Positions 45,056 to 53,156 of a DNA stretch of 64,000 bases are shown in pieces. The notes under the pieces are model-generated. The model was not told the DNA's origin. It did no database searches and was given only the letters and a program-made list of their open reading frames with translations. Source of the DNA: Cognatundibacterium griseum (GTDB taxonomy: Bacteria; Pseudomonadota; Gammaproteobacteria; Burkholderiales; Burkholderiaceae_D); contig NZ_JACOGC010000001.1 in assembly GCF_014284195.1 (NCBI RefSeq), positions 620,001-684,000 on the forward strand, written 5' to 3'. The translations under genes were made by a program, and so were the position numbers. Positions within the stretch are counted from its first letter, which is position 1, and each line of letters starts with the position of its first letter.

Positions 45056-45292
45056 TTATTTAGCCAGCCTGTATCGGTAGCGCAATTGAACGATATAGGG
45101 CCGAATGAAATCAGCGGCCGCCTCCCAGTCGTCATCCCTGGCAATAGAAATACTCCAGTTGCAACCGACGTCATCTAGGTAGCCCAAATGGAATACGCGA
45201 CCCAGTTTGATATTTTTGTGATCTTTGTATTGTTTGTATTTGGCTCTGATTAACTTCTGTAGTTCTTTTCTTTTTATCGTAGCCCGCTTCAT
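45056..45292 (-). CDS. Small basic hypothetical protein behind tnpS
   Basis: A 78-residue protein with a very basic N-terminus (Lys-Arg-Ala-Thr-Ile-Lys-Arg-Lys-Glu) and an aromatic-rich second half. No family recognised. It starts 51 bases beyond the integrase stop on the same strand. The frame continues in coding style after its stop, so the present stop may have shortened it. Confidence 0.5.
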   Translation of the reverse strand: MKRATIKRKELQKLIRAKYKQYKDHKNIKLGRVFHLGYLDDVGCNWSISIARDDDWEAAADFIRPYIVQLRYRYRLAK

Positions 45293-45343
45293 TTTCCGTT
45301 CTCCATCAGATCGTCATAGTCCAGCTTTAGATTCGAAGATTGC

Positions 45344-46357
45344 CTATTGATTGTTTGAATTGCGGCGCAATAGGCTTCCAGCGGCGTTCTCTTCGAACCG
45401 GCTTGCTTCTTCAATGTAGCCTTGCACGGTTCCGTCATGGCGCCAGCCGCCCTGGCGCTTGATGTCGCGGAAGTCGGCGCCAGCGCGGTGCGCACTGGTG
45501 GCCATGCCGCGGCGCAGGCTATGGCTGCTGAGCTCGGGCACGTAATCCAACTGCGCCTGCTTGGCGCACTCAGCCAAGATAGTATTCACGCTGGATTCAT
45601 GCAATGCGTCGGCACCGATCTTGCCCCATTTATCGACGCGGCGGAAGATCGGGCCGGACGTAATACCGGCGGCGGCGAGCCAGATTCTGAGGGCGGTTGC
45701 CGGGCAGCAGACGTCGTCGCCATATGGGATAGCCTTCACGATACCTTCCCCCTCCTGGTCCGTCTTGGAGCGCGGCAAGGTGATCGCGATGCCTTCCGCT
45801 TGCCATTTGATGAATTCCACCTCCAGGCTCGCCACCTCGCTACGGCGGAATCCGCCAAAAAAACCGATCTGCAGCAACGCGCTATCGCGTTTAGCTTTGA
45901 CGGTGTCGAACTGCTCCAGCGCAACGATGATGCGCTCCAGGTCTTCCACCGGCAGGGCTTTGGCCTTCTTTTTTGGCTTACCGTGGACCCGGGAGATCCC
46001 GGTCAGCGTTTTACGGACCGTCGGGAGCGATGCCGGGTCCGGAAAGCCCTGATGCACGTGCCACTGGGACAGCGCCGTCAGACGCAGCGCCAGCGTGCGG
46101 GGATTCAACGCGGCCGCATGGGCCAGCAGGTAGTGGATGATGGCCGGTTCATCCGTCGGCAGCGCCCCACCCCAGGCCAGGAAGTGCTGGATAGCGGAGC
46201 GGTAGGCGCGGCGCGTATTGTCGGATGTGGCGGCCGCGAGCAGTGTGGCATGCTGCTGCAGTTCCACAGTAGAAGGCGTACCGACGTTACGCAATTGTGG
46301 CGGCTTGCCCAATTGACTTGGAGCGCTTGTAATTTCCGGGATGGTATTTTCTGGCAT
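45344..46357 (-). CDS. tnpS: Cointegrate-resolution tyrosine recombinase TnpS
   Basis: A 337-residue phage-integrase-family recombinase. Catalytic residues are in place: Arg-171/172 in Gly-Gly-Phe-Arg-Arg-Ser-Glu-Val, Lys-198 region, His-279-x2-Arg-282 in His-Ser-Leu-Arg-Arg-Gly, His-307 in Gly-Gly-Trp-Arg-His, and Tyr-314. An N-terminal SAM-like core-binding domain spans about 35-120. The divergent partner is a KfrA-like coiled-coil protein, and a Tn3-family tnpA lies at the other end. This matches the TnpS/TnpT resolution system of Tn4651/Tn5041-type transposons. Confidence 0.85.
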   Translation of the reverse strand: MPENTIPEITSAPSQLGKPPQLRNVGTPSTVELQQHATLLAAATSDNTRRAYRSAIQHFLAWGGALPTDEPAIIHYLLAHAAALNPRTLALRLTALSQWHVHQGFPDPASLPTVRKTLTGISRVHGKPKKKAKALPVEDLERIIVALEQFDTVKAKRDSALLQIGFFGGFRRSEVASLEVEFIKWQAEGIAITLPRSKTDQEGEGIVKAIPYGDDVCCPATALRIWLAAAGITSGPIFRRVDKWGKIGADALHESSVNTILAECAKQAQLDYVPELSSHSLRRGMATSAHRAGADFRDIKRQGGWRHDGTVQGYIEEASRFEENAAGSLLRRNSNNQ

Positions 46358-46424
46358 GGGATGTCGCTCAGAATTGGGTTTTGTAATGGTGATTTTTCAG
46401 CATAGCACAAACCTTAACCCAATA

Positions 46425-46452
46425 ACACGCGATAAACAACCTTATCGAGTGT
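46425..46452. promoter_or_regulatory. Core recombination site (res/rst) between tnpS and tnpT
   Basis: Two 11-base inverted arms, ACACGCGATAA and TTATCGAGTGT, flank a 6-base centre (46436-46441); only one arm position mismatches. This is the geometry of a tyrosine-recombinase crossover site. About 50 bases on, toward tnpT, are the palindrome ATTACGTAAT (46501-46510) and a second TACGTAA, possible TnpT-binding sites. The whole lies in the 184-base divergent region. Confidence 0.78.
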
Positions 46453-46541
46453 GTGAATTATGATTTTCTTGAATTTAATTAATTCATTATATATAGTTAT
46501 ATTACGTAATACGTAACACATAATTTTATTCGAGGCTCACT

Positions 46542-47579
46542 ATGGCGCGTGCAGGCATTCTCTATTCCGATGTTGTTAGAGCAGCATCTTTATTGGTCGA
46601 ACAGGGTAAATCGGTCACGGTCGACAATGTGCGCGAAGCGATGGGCGGCACCGGCAGCAAAAGTACCATCGCACCGATGCTGAAGCGCTGGAAACTGGAG
46701 CACCAAGAACAGGTCGAGGCATCTACTGCAGGCCTCTCTGCAACGCTGATACAGGCGGTCAAAGTTGTCTACGACCATCTGCAAGCTGAGGCGGGACAAC
46801 AAATCGAATTGGCGCAGCAACGCCATCGGGATGAGCTCCAAGCGATGCATAAACAGGGACAGCTCCTGCTGGACGAAAAGACGGCGCTAGCCCGAAGGAG
46901 CGATGCACTCGCGGCAGAAGTGAAAAACGCAGATCAGGCAATCGCTAAACTGCAATCGGAAAAACAAGTAATGAGCGTATCGCTGGCGACACTGGAAAGC
47001 GACCGATCCGGGCTTCAGCTTCGTTTGGCGGATAGGTCGGCCGAAGTCGCCGCGCTCAATCAACAGTTGACGCTGGCACGGGCTCAATTCGATCATTATC
47101 AGGAAGCGACCGCCGCGCAGCGCGCCGAAGAAAAGCAGGCCTATGAACATCGTACCGCACGGTTAGAGCTTGATCTCGCCGCCAGCCACCAGAGATTGCT
47201 CGGGCAGCAGTCGACTCTCGCAGTCCAGGAAACGCAAATTTCGCATTTGAACGCAGAAAACGACCGCTTGCAGGAACTGAATAGCACTATAAACGACGAG
47301 GTGGCACTGCTGCGCTCTGAACGGAATGTCTTGGCGCATGAGTTAAAGGTAATGTCATCGACGTGCAAAATAGCGACTGAACGCGAAGCCTCCAGCCAGC
47401 ACACTCTGGCGTCGAATGAGCAGCTTCTCGCCGTTCGGACGCGAGAAACATACCTGCTTTCGGAACAGTTGACGAAGGCCGAATTGCTGTCAGAACGCCT
47501 GAATCAGGAAAAGATCGAGCTCTTGCAGCGTTGCGCCACACTAGAAGCCACCGGAAAAGGTATCGGCACTTCGCAGTAA
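46542..47579 (+). CDS. tnpT: Resolution accessory protein TnpT, KfrA-like coiled coil
   Basis: A 345-residue protein. Residues 1-60 are a KfrA-type DNA-binding domain (Val-Thr-Val-Asp-Asn-Val-Arg-Glu-Ala-Met-Gly-Gly-Thr-Gly-Ser). Residues about 70-335 form an almost unbroken heptad coiled coil rich in Glu, Gln, Leu, Ala and Arg. It is divergent from tnpS across the core site. In Tn4651-type elements TnpT binds the site and assists TnpS in resolving cointegrates. Confidence 0.82.
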   Translation: MARAGILYSDVVRAASLLVEQGKSVTVDNVREAMGGTGSKSTIAPMLKRWKLEHQEQVEASTAGLSATLIQAVKVVYDHLQAEAGQQIELAQQRHRDELQAMHKQGQLLLDEKTALARRSDALAAEVKNADQAIAKLQSEKQVMSVSLATLESDRSGLQLRLADRSAEVAALNQQLTLARAQFDHYQEATAAQRAEEKQAYEHRTARLELDLAASHQRLLGQQSTLAVQETQISHLNAENDRLQELNSTINDEVALLRSERNVLAHELKVMSSTCKIATEREASSQHTLASNEQLLAVRTRETYLLSEQLTKAELLSERLNQEKIELLQRCATLEATGKGIGTSQ

Positions 47580-47672
47580 ATAGGTACAATAGCAACAATG
47601 CTTCCGCCAGAGATCAATGATCAATCGGCCATCGAAGCCATCTTGACAATCAATGCAAATTAAACAACATAC

Positions 47673-48935
47673 ATGACTCAGATCGCACCTGCAATTGTCA
47701 AACGAAATGAGGGCTCGGATAGCCTGGGGCGCTACTACACCAAGACGGATATTGGCGGACTCTTAATTGATCAAATGGCAGGACTTTCCCCAAATCGAGT
47801 CCTTGACCTGGGCGCTGGCGCCGGCACATTATCGAGGGCAGCATTACAGCGTTGGAAAAATATCGAGCTACTGACCGTAGACGTCGACACCGCGGCGCGC
47901 ACTCACCTTCGAAAGCTTTTTAAGTCTACACACGGTGTCAAGCACAGCCACATTCATGCGGACGCTCTAAGCGATCGACTACCGAAACTCATCTCGGCGA
48001 GAGCTAACTCAATCGATGCTGCAGTTTGCAATCCTCCTTTTATCATTCCGAAATGGCGAAAAGGTTTTGCTCAGATTGTTGAAGATGCAGGCTTTAGTGG
48101 TTGTCTGCCCGTTTTATCTGAAGTCGACGCTGCGTTGCTTTTCCTTGCTCAAAACTTGCGCCTGATGAGCGCCAACGCTACATTGGGCATCATCGTTCCG
48201 GACAGTCTGATTTCCGCATCAAAATATCGACTGTTCCGCCAAGAGCTCCTGCAAAGATACGCTATCCGAAAGGCGATTCGATTGCCGCGGCATTCGTTTC
48301 AAGGCACCGACGCTCAGGCTTATATCCTAGTTATTAGCAAGGACAGCGCAGCAACCCAGCAAATCCCTCTCCAAAAATTTGATGTCGGCTCCGATATGAG
48401 CTCCGAACTCCTGGTGGATGTAGATGCAGCGATTGATCGCCTAGATTTTGATTATCACGCGCACAGAGGGAAAACGCGTTCTTCCAAAAAATCTCACATC
48501 ACACTTGGCTCCATTGCATTGGACATCAAGCGAGGTTCGCTGACAAGTTCAGAAACTAGAGCATTTAATTTTCCTGTTTTTCACACCACCGATATGCCAG
48601 TCGATCTCGCAGGTGAATGGTGTGACCTTCGGCAGTTCGGAAAGTCGCAATACCACGCTTCGACGGATAGACATATCGTTTGTGCGGAGCCGGGAGACAT
48701 TTTGTTAGCGAGAGTAGGCAGAAATCTGGAACATAAGGTTCTCGGTGTGGCCAGTGGATATCCGGTTTTAACAGATTGCGTCTATAGGATCAGAGTTCCG
48801 GAAAAGGCTCAGCAAAAAATACTTAAACAACTCATTTCATCTGATGGGCAAGCGTGGTTAGCATCCCGCTGTTACGGCGTCAGCGCAAAGCAGTTGTCAA
48901 AGGCTGACTTGCTTACTTTTCCCGTTTCAGTTTGA
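47673..48935 (+). CDS. N6-adenine DNA methyltransferase with specificity-like C-terminus
   Basis: A 420-residue gamma-type N6-adenine methyltransferase. It begins with Gly-Arg-Tyr-Tyr-Thr-Lys, has SAM motif Val-Leu-Asp-Leu-Gly-Ala-Gly-Ala-Gly (residues 43-51) and the catalytic Asn-Pro-Pro-Phe at 120-123. The last 140 residues look like a target-recognition domain of the HsdS/TaqI type (Leu-Leu-Ala-Arg-Val-Gly-Arg and Gly-Val-Ser-Ala-Lys-Gln-Leu-Ser). No restriction endonuclease or HsdR helicase is adjacent. The next genes are an ATPase (52 bases on) and a HEPN protein, so the methyl mark may label self DNA for them. Confidence 0.82.
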   Translation: MTQIAPAIVKRNEGSDSLGRYYTKTDIGGLLIDQMAGLSPNRVLDLGAGAGTLSRAALQRWKNIELLTVDVDTAARTHLRKLFKSTHGVKHSHIHADALSDRLPKLISARANSIDAAVCNPPFIIPKWRKGFAQIVEDAGFSGCLPVLSEVDAALLFLAQNLRLMSANATLGIIVPDSLISASKYRLFRQELLQRYAIRKAIRLPRHSFQGTDAQAYILVISKDSAATQQIPLQKFDVGSDMSSELLVDVDAAIDRLDFDYHAHRGKTRSSKKSHITLGSIALDIKRGSLTSSETRAFNFPVFHTTDMPVDLAGEWCDLRQFGKSQYHASTDRHIVCAEPGDILLARVGRNLEHKVLGVASGYPVLTDCVYRIRVPEKAQQKILKQLISSDGQAWLASRCYGVSAKQLSKADLLTFPVSV

Positions 48936-48987
48936 TATTGCCCCAAAAAAAAGAAATGATACTTTTTTGACTCAGGATTAACTCTAA

Positions 48988-50673
48988 ATGGCAGAATTTG
49001 AAGAGCGCGCAGATCAACTTTCGTTAAACTTGATAGACACGACCCTAGCTGACGGGGAAATATTTAAAAACGCGAGACGAAAGCTTCTTAGCACTGGAGC
49101 AAAGCTATTGGTTGGGCCGCGGGGAACCGGAAAAACTCATGTAATGCGGTACACCTATTTGCATGCTATGCAAACGGACTCTGCACCGCTCGTGCTATAT
49201 GCTAATTTTAGCCGCTACCTCAATTTGGAACCATTGCTAAAAAAAGCCCCCGATGCCCTGAAACGCTTTCATTCCTGGGTAGTGGCCAAGCTGCTGTTGA
49301 GTTGTTTCGATTTCCTCAGTGACAAAAAAGAGGCCTCGTTATTTTTGACCGGCAAGAACCCTTTATTTGACGAGATCAAGCTGCGGGAGCTTGTTTCATT
49401 GCTGGAGCGCGGAAGCGGTACCGAGCAATATGAAACTTATGGTCAAAACCTAACCGTTGACCATGTGTTAGACGCTGTCGATTTATTACGGAAGAAATTC
49501 TCGCGCAAGCGCGTCGTGCTACTACTTGACGATGCAGCCCTCAGCTTAGCAGATCAGTATCTGATTGCTTTTTTTGAGATATACCGTCTGCTCAAGACTG
49601 AATTTGTTGCACCCAAGGCGTCGGTCTATCCTGGATCAACACAATACGGCCCCACATTCCATGCGTCGCATGAATCGGAGGAGGTTCCACTTTGGCTTTC
49701 CGTTGAAGACGCCGAGTATTCCCAGATTATGGGGGATATTGCAACGCGCCGCCTTACGTCGACCGAACTCGCCGGCATCAATTCGGACACACTCGAATCT
49801 TTCAAATTTGCTGCTTTCGGCATACCCAGGGCTTACTTGCGCTTATTGCGTGAATACTTGGACGTTCAAGCCGGCACATCGCAGCAAAAAATAAATAAGA
49901 TTATTGAGCGCCAAACAGAGCTGATTGGTGCGGAATACGATTCGTTAGGAATTAAACTTAAGCAGTTTTCGTCACTGGTTGCAACCGGCCGAAAATTTTT
50001 CGAACGGGCCGTTGCCAGCGTTGCCGCTGCAAAAGGGCTTGAGCCGTCCGCGCGCAATATTATTTTCGCGCTCAAGCAGGACAGCGATCGAAATCCTCTA
50101 GCGGAGCGCATGCTACGGTTTTTAATCGAAGTTGGCATGCTGTATCCGCTGCAAGCGGTGTCTCACGGCGTCAACAGAAAATATGATCGATTCATTCCCC
50201 ACCTCGCCTTTTTACATGCGCAGGGTGTTTTTCGGGAAGGCAGAGGATCATCGTCGAAAGATGTACCCCAATATATGCAGCGACCGCTAGCGAAACAGCC
50301 CATTAGGCGAACTCTGTCCACTGTGCTGGATCCCGACGAACTGGCAAGCCTGAAGCTGGACCTGCCACCATGTCAGGCATGCAATACTGCCCGCATCAAT
50401 GAGTCTCAAAGATTTTGTCACAACTGCGGGACAGAACTGGTTGGCTCTTCATTGTTTGAAGAATGCATGAAGCTTCCTTTGGAGGAAGTCCCCGGCATTA
50501 GCGACACCTTGATTGCGCGAATCCATCAGTCGACCAAGCTGCGGACAGTCGGGCACGTCTATGCGGCACAGAATGCATCTGCGGATCTGCAACAAGCAAG
50601 TTATGTAGGGCCTGTGCGCGCCGGCGAAATTATTGGCAAAGTAACCCTGACGGTAAACGAATTTCTTTCCTGA
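48988..50673 (+). CDS. P-loop ATPase with zinc ribbon and helix-hairpin-helix
   Basis: A 561-residue ATPase resembling ORC/Cdc6-type AAA proteins. Walker A is Gly-Pro-Arg-Gly-Thr-Gly-Lys-Thr (43-50); Walker B is Arg-Val-Val-Leu-Leu-Leu-Asp-Asp (175-182). A long helical middle follows. A zinc ribbon has Cys-Gln-Ala-Cys (462-465) and Cys-His-Asn-Cys (477-480). The C-terminus has two helix-hairpin-helix units, Val-Pro-Gly-Ile-Ser and Tyr-Val-Gly-Pro-Val, suited to non-specific DNA binding. It could act as a DNA-sensing motor or switch between methyltransferase and HEPN protein. Three bases separate it from the HEPN gene. Confidence 0.75.
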   Translation: MAEFEERADQLSLNLIDTTLADGEIFKNARRKLLSTGAKLLVGPRGTGKTHVMRYTYLHAMQTDSAPLVLYANFSRYLNLEPLLKKAPDALKRFHSWVVAKLLLSCFDFLSDKKEASLFLTGKNPLFDEIKLRELVSLLERGSGTEQYETYGQNLTVDHVLDAVDLLRKKFSRKRVVLLLDDAALSLADQYLIAFFEIYRLLKTEFVAPKASVYPGSTQYGPTFHASHESEEVPLWLSVEDAEYSQIMGDIATRRLTSTELAGINSDTLESFKFAAFGIPRAYLRLLREYLDVQAGTSQQKINKIIERQTELIGAEYDSLGIKLKQFSSLVATGRKFFERAVASVAAAKGLEPSARNIIFALKQDSDRNPLAERMLRFLIEVGMLYPLQAVSHGVNRKYDRFIPHLAFLHAQGVFREGRGSSSKDVPQYMQRPLAKQPIRRTLSTVLDPDELASLKLDLPPCQACNTARINESQRFCHNCGTELVGSSLFEECMKLPLEEVPGISDTLIARIHQSTKLRTVGHVYAAQNASADLQQASYVGPVRAGEIIGKVTLTVNEFLS

Positions 50674-50676
50674 CCT

Positions 50677-51522
50677 ATGGCTACTACTTTCCGCTGCCGC
50701 CTAACACTTAGTGTCTCGCCCGCCAATCCGCCTTTGATTACCGAGCAGCTTTTTGACCAGCAATATAAAGAATCCACTGATTCACCGATCGATGAATTTC
50801 TCACCCGACTGCAAGCAATTAATAGGCTTGCACCGCAACCAACGAATTTCGATCCATTTCAAGGCCAGTTGGTTCTGCTAGGAGTCATCGCCGCCGTAGA
50901 AAGTTATTTCCGCACCTTATTCAGACGCTTAATCGCTTTCGATTCAATTTGCCAGGAAAGCGTACACGAGCGGGACGTGTCTTACGGCGCAGCTATCCAT
51001 TTGCCAAAGGACATGCTTCCCGAGGCAATGTTAGAGCGTATTTCATTCGTGAGTAGCGAAAACATCACGAAAGCAATTCGGGAGATGCTAGCAATAAAAG
51101 GAAATTTGCCACCGGATTTGGATACCGCTATCAAAGATTACGCCCGAGTCTGCCAGTTAAGGCATTGCGCGGTACATCGGTTCGGAAAATTAGGCGTCAG
51201 CAACGCTATTTCACTAGGTTTGACTGGGCATAAATCGCTGTTGGAAAAACCCTTGAAGCTGGATTATGTCGCTCTTCAAAACACGATTGCCATCTCGACC
51301 GGTTTGGTAAAGACATTGAATAATTTCTTGTTCAACGAGATGCTTTCTCGCCTTCCAGCGGCAAATTGGTCAACTCAATACGTGCGAGATAAGCCTCTGT
51401 TTTTGAGCTACTACAAATTATTTTCTGACAAAGTAAGTACGAATCGTTCGGCACAACCCAGCCAAATCTACAAACAATTCCTGAAGCAACGTGCACTGTT
51501 TGCCGCTGGGAACAGGTTATAG
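50677..51522 (+). CDS. HEPN-type candidate ribonuclease
   Basis: A 281-residue all-helical protein. Helix Val-Ile-Ala-Ala-Val-Glu-Ser-Tyr-Phe-Arg (about 70-79) and the motif Arg-162 to His-167 (Arg-His-Cys-Ala-Val-His, an R-x4-H) match the two conserved parts of HEPN domains, which form metal-independent RNases in toxin-antitoxin, abortive-infection and CRISPR effectors. The rest of the protein is not recognised. Immediately behind the ATPase gene and ten bases ahead of a HAD-like gene. The RNase activity is inferred from the motif. Confidence 0.65.
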   Translation: MATTFRCRLTLSVSPANPPLITEQLFDQQYKESTDSPIDEFLTRLQAINRLAPQPTNFDPFQGQLVLLGVIAAVESYFRTLFRRLIAFDSICQESVHERDVSYGAAIHLPKDMLPEAMLERISFVSSENITKAIREMLAIKGNLPPDLDTAIKDYARVCQLRHCAVHRFGKLGVSNAISLGLTGHKSLLEKPLKLDYVALQNTIAISTGLVKTLNNFLFNEMLSRLPAANWSTQYVRDKPLFLSYYKLFSDKVSTNRSAQPSQIYKQFLKQRALFAAGNRL

Positions 51523-51532
51523 AATACGTCAT

Positions 51533-52147
51533 ATGAAACCAATTATCGCCTTGGACGCAGATGGCGTACCTCTCGACTACCACGAAGCCTATCGATATGC
51601 CTGGAACAAAGCATTTGACGTGATGCCGGCAATACGTGATCCTCAGGCCTATTGGCCTATCGACCGCTGGAATGTACGTCGACTGGTAGGAGAGGAACTG
51701 GCTCATTTTCGAGCGAGTTTCGACCAGGATTTTTGGTCAACGATTCCCGCGATTAATGGTGCGGTCGACGCCTGTCTGCGACTTCACGATGCCGGCTATG
51801 AATTGGTTTGTGTCAGCGCGATTGAATCGCAGTTCCAAGCCGCGCGCCTACAAAACTTGCGAGATTGTGGCTTCCCAATTCAGCGCGTCATAGCTACCGC
51901 TAGTACAGGCACCCACACGAGCCCTAAGGCCGCAGCACTACAGGAATTACATCCGATAGCGTTCGTCGACGACTACTTGCCCTATTTACGAGGTATCCCA
52001 AGCCACATACATTCCGCCCTCGTGCTACGCGAACCGAATGGAAGTCCGAACATCGGAGAGGACCAGGCGGTGGTCCATTCGCGACATGCCGATCTTGCTG
52101 AATTCGCAACCTGGTGGCTTGGGGCCGAACGCCGATGCAGGCCGTAA
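51533..52147 (+). CDS. HAD-superfamily hydrolase-like protein
   Basis: A 204-residue HAD-fold protein. Motif I is Ala-Leu-Asp-Ala-Asp-Gly-Val (Asp-x-Asp at residues 6-8), motif II is Cys-Val-Ser-Ala near residue 102, motif III lies around Ser-Pro-Lys (about 132), and motif IV is Ala-Phe-Val-Asp-Asp-Tyr. It is likely a nucleotidase or phosphatase. The ATG at 51533 is ten bases behind the HEPN stop, so it probably completes a four-gene operon. It may act on a nucleotide signal or be a housekeeping passenger. Confidence 0.72.
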   Translation: MKPIIALDADGVPLDYHEAYRYAWNKAFDVMPAIRDPQAYWPIDRWNVRRLVGEELAHFRASFDQDFWSTIPAINGAVDACLRLHDAGYELVCVSAIESQFQAARLQNLRDCGFPIQRVIATASTGTHTSPKAAALQELHPIAFVDDYLPYLRGIPSHIHSALVLREPNGSPNIGEDQAVVHSRHADLAEFATWWLGAERRCRP

Positions 52148-52327
52148 TGGAGGAACGTTGGTTTATCTCAGCCGAGGTTTGACGGTGTCGGTGACTAAGC
52201 ATGCCAAGATACTTGACTTCCTACAGCAATCGGCCCGTCAAAAGGGAATGGGTTTCAGTTGCCTCCACGCTGGGCTGCGTCCATGGGGTTTCGCTACGAG
52301 CTTTAATTGGCAAACGTATGTTGCTTG

Positions 52328-52358
52328 AAATAAACCCTCACGGCGACCATGAGGGTTT
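52328..52358 (-). terminator. Terminator of the czc-flgB transcript
   Basis: Perfect 9-base stem AAACCCTCA/TGAGGGTTT with a 9-base loop. On the minus strand the stem is followed by ATTTC, downstream of the FlgB-like gene. It may also mark the end of the plus-strand cassette. The rest of 52148-52445 shows no convincing gene, although a short minus-strand frame (ATG near 52411 with AAGGAGG) overlaps the stem. Confidence 0.6.
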
Positions 52359-52445
52359 AAGGCGTACAAATTCCATTCGCCGACGCGGGTCTTCGCGGGT
52401 AATTGGTTCGGCATCGTCCTCCTTGTAATGAACCATTTTTGCTAT

Positions 52446-53042
52446 TTAGTAGGGAGTGCCCTTTAAGAGATCCTCCATTTTCTTATGGTGTCCTTTCACT
52501 CGGTCCACTTCATATTCATACATCAGCGCATTTGCCGCAAATTTAACGCGCTCCACATCCATATCAACGGTGTTGCCGTCAACACTCCCTTGACTTGGAA
52601 CGGCGTACTTGACTTCGACTAATTCGACCGTCTTTCCTGTACGAAGTGCTTCTTGGATATCGATGTCGACCGCCTTGTAGCCCGGCGTGTCGGCGTTCGC
52701 GATGTTTGACGCCAACAGCTGCTGGCGATAGGCACGAAGCGCTAACGCACGTTCGTGGAAAGCGTGGCCTCCGGCCTCGTTTTGCGATCCGGTCAATTGA
52801 AAATGCGCGGGCGGCGCGTTGGTCAGCGATTGCAATCCTGGCGTTACCGGCGACGTGTTTTTTACATTCTGCACCCCAACCGAAGGTGCCGGTGTGGCAA
52901 TGGTTGTCGCAGCTTTCTCTTTGACGCGAGCCAAGGCCTCTGAAAAGGTTCCGTTAGAAATCGTAAGCGGTTTCTGCTCTCCTTTTGCGGGAGAGACGGT
53001 GCTATTCAAAGGCAAAATGGGAGTTCCTGAGAGGCGTTCCAT
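52446..53042 (-). CDS. FlgB-like rod-domain protein with extra N-terminus, orphan
   Basis: A 198-residue protein. Residues 95-198 resemble flagellar basal-body rod protein FlgB, with the rod signature Leu-Leu-Ala-Ser-Asn-Ile-Ala-Asn-Ala-Asp-Thr-Pro-Gly-Tyr-Lys and the C-terminal Asp-Gly-Asn-Thr-Val-Asp-Met-Asp-Val-Glu-Arg. The first 90 residues are a Pro/Ala/Thr/Ser-rich region not found in FlgB. No other flagellar gene is near. It follows czcA by 114 bases on the same strand, so it is transcribed with the zinc/cobalt/cadmium pump. A role in envelope assembly of the pump is conceivable, but nothing proves it. Confidence 0.75.
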   Translation of the reverse strand: MERLSGTPILPLNSTVSPAKGEQKPLTISNGTFSEALARVKEKAATTIATPAPSVGVQNVKNTSPVTPGLQSLTNAPPAHFQLTGSQNEAGGHAFHERALALRAYRQQLLASNIANADTPGYKAVDIDIQEALRTGKTVELVEVKYAVPSQGSVDGNTVDMDVERVKFAANALMYEYEVDRVKGHHKKMEDLLKGTPY

Positions 53043-53156
53043 GTAAGTCTCCAGTGAATGACGAATCCATCAAACAGGTCTATTTACTGCAATCATCAAG
53101 TTATCCAGGCCAGGTGAGTTACTCGCTCCGAGCAACTGCTCCTGGCCAAGCATTTT

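Noticed and set aside
45289..45495. 68-codon frame overlapping the end of tnpS
   Set aside because: Most of it lies inside tnpS in another frame with no ribosome-binding site; only the last 18 codons are outside and not convincing alone.
45422..46405. Long plus-strand frame opposite tnpS
   Set aside because: Mirror frame of a GC-rich gene; no start signal and no recognisable domain, while the minus strand carries all recombinase residues.
52038..52328. Plus-strand 96-codon frame after the HAD gene
   Set aside because: First third overlaps the HAD gene out of frame and the rest has no family or start signal.
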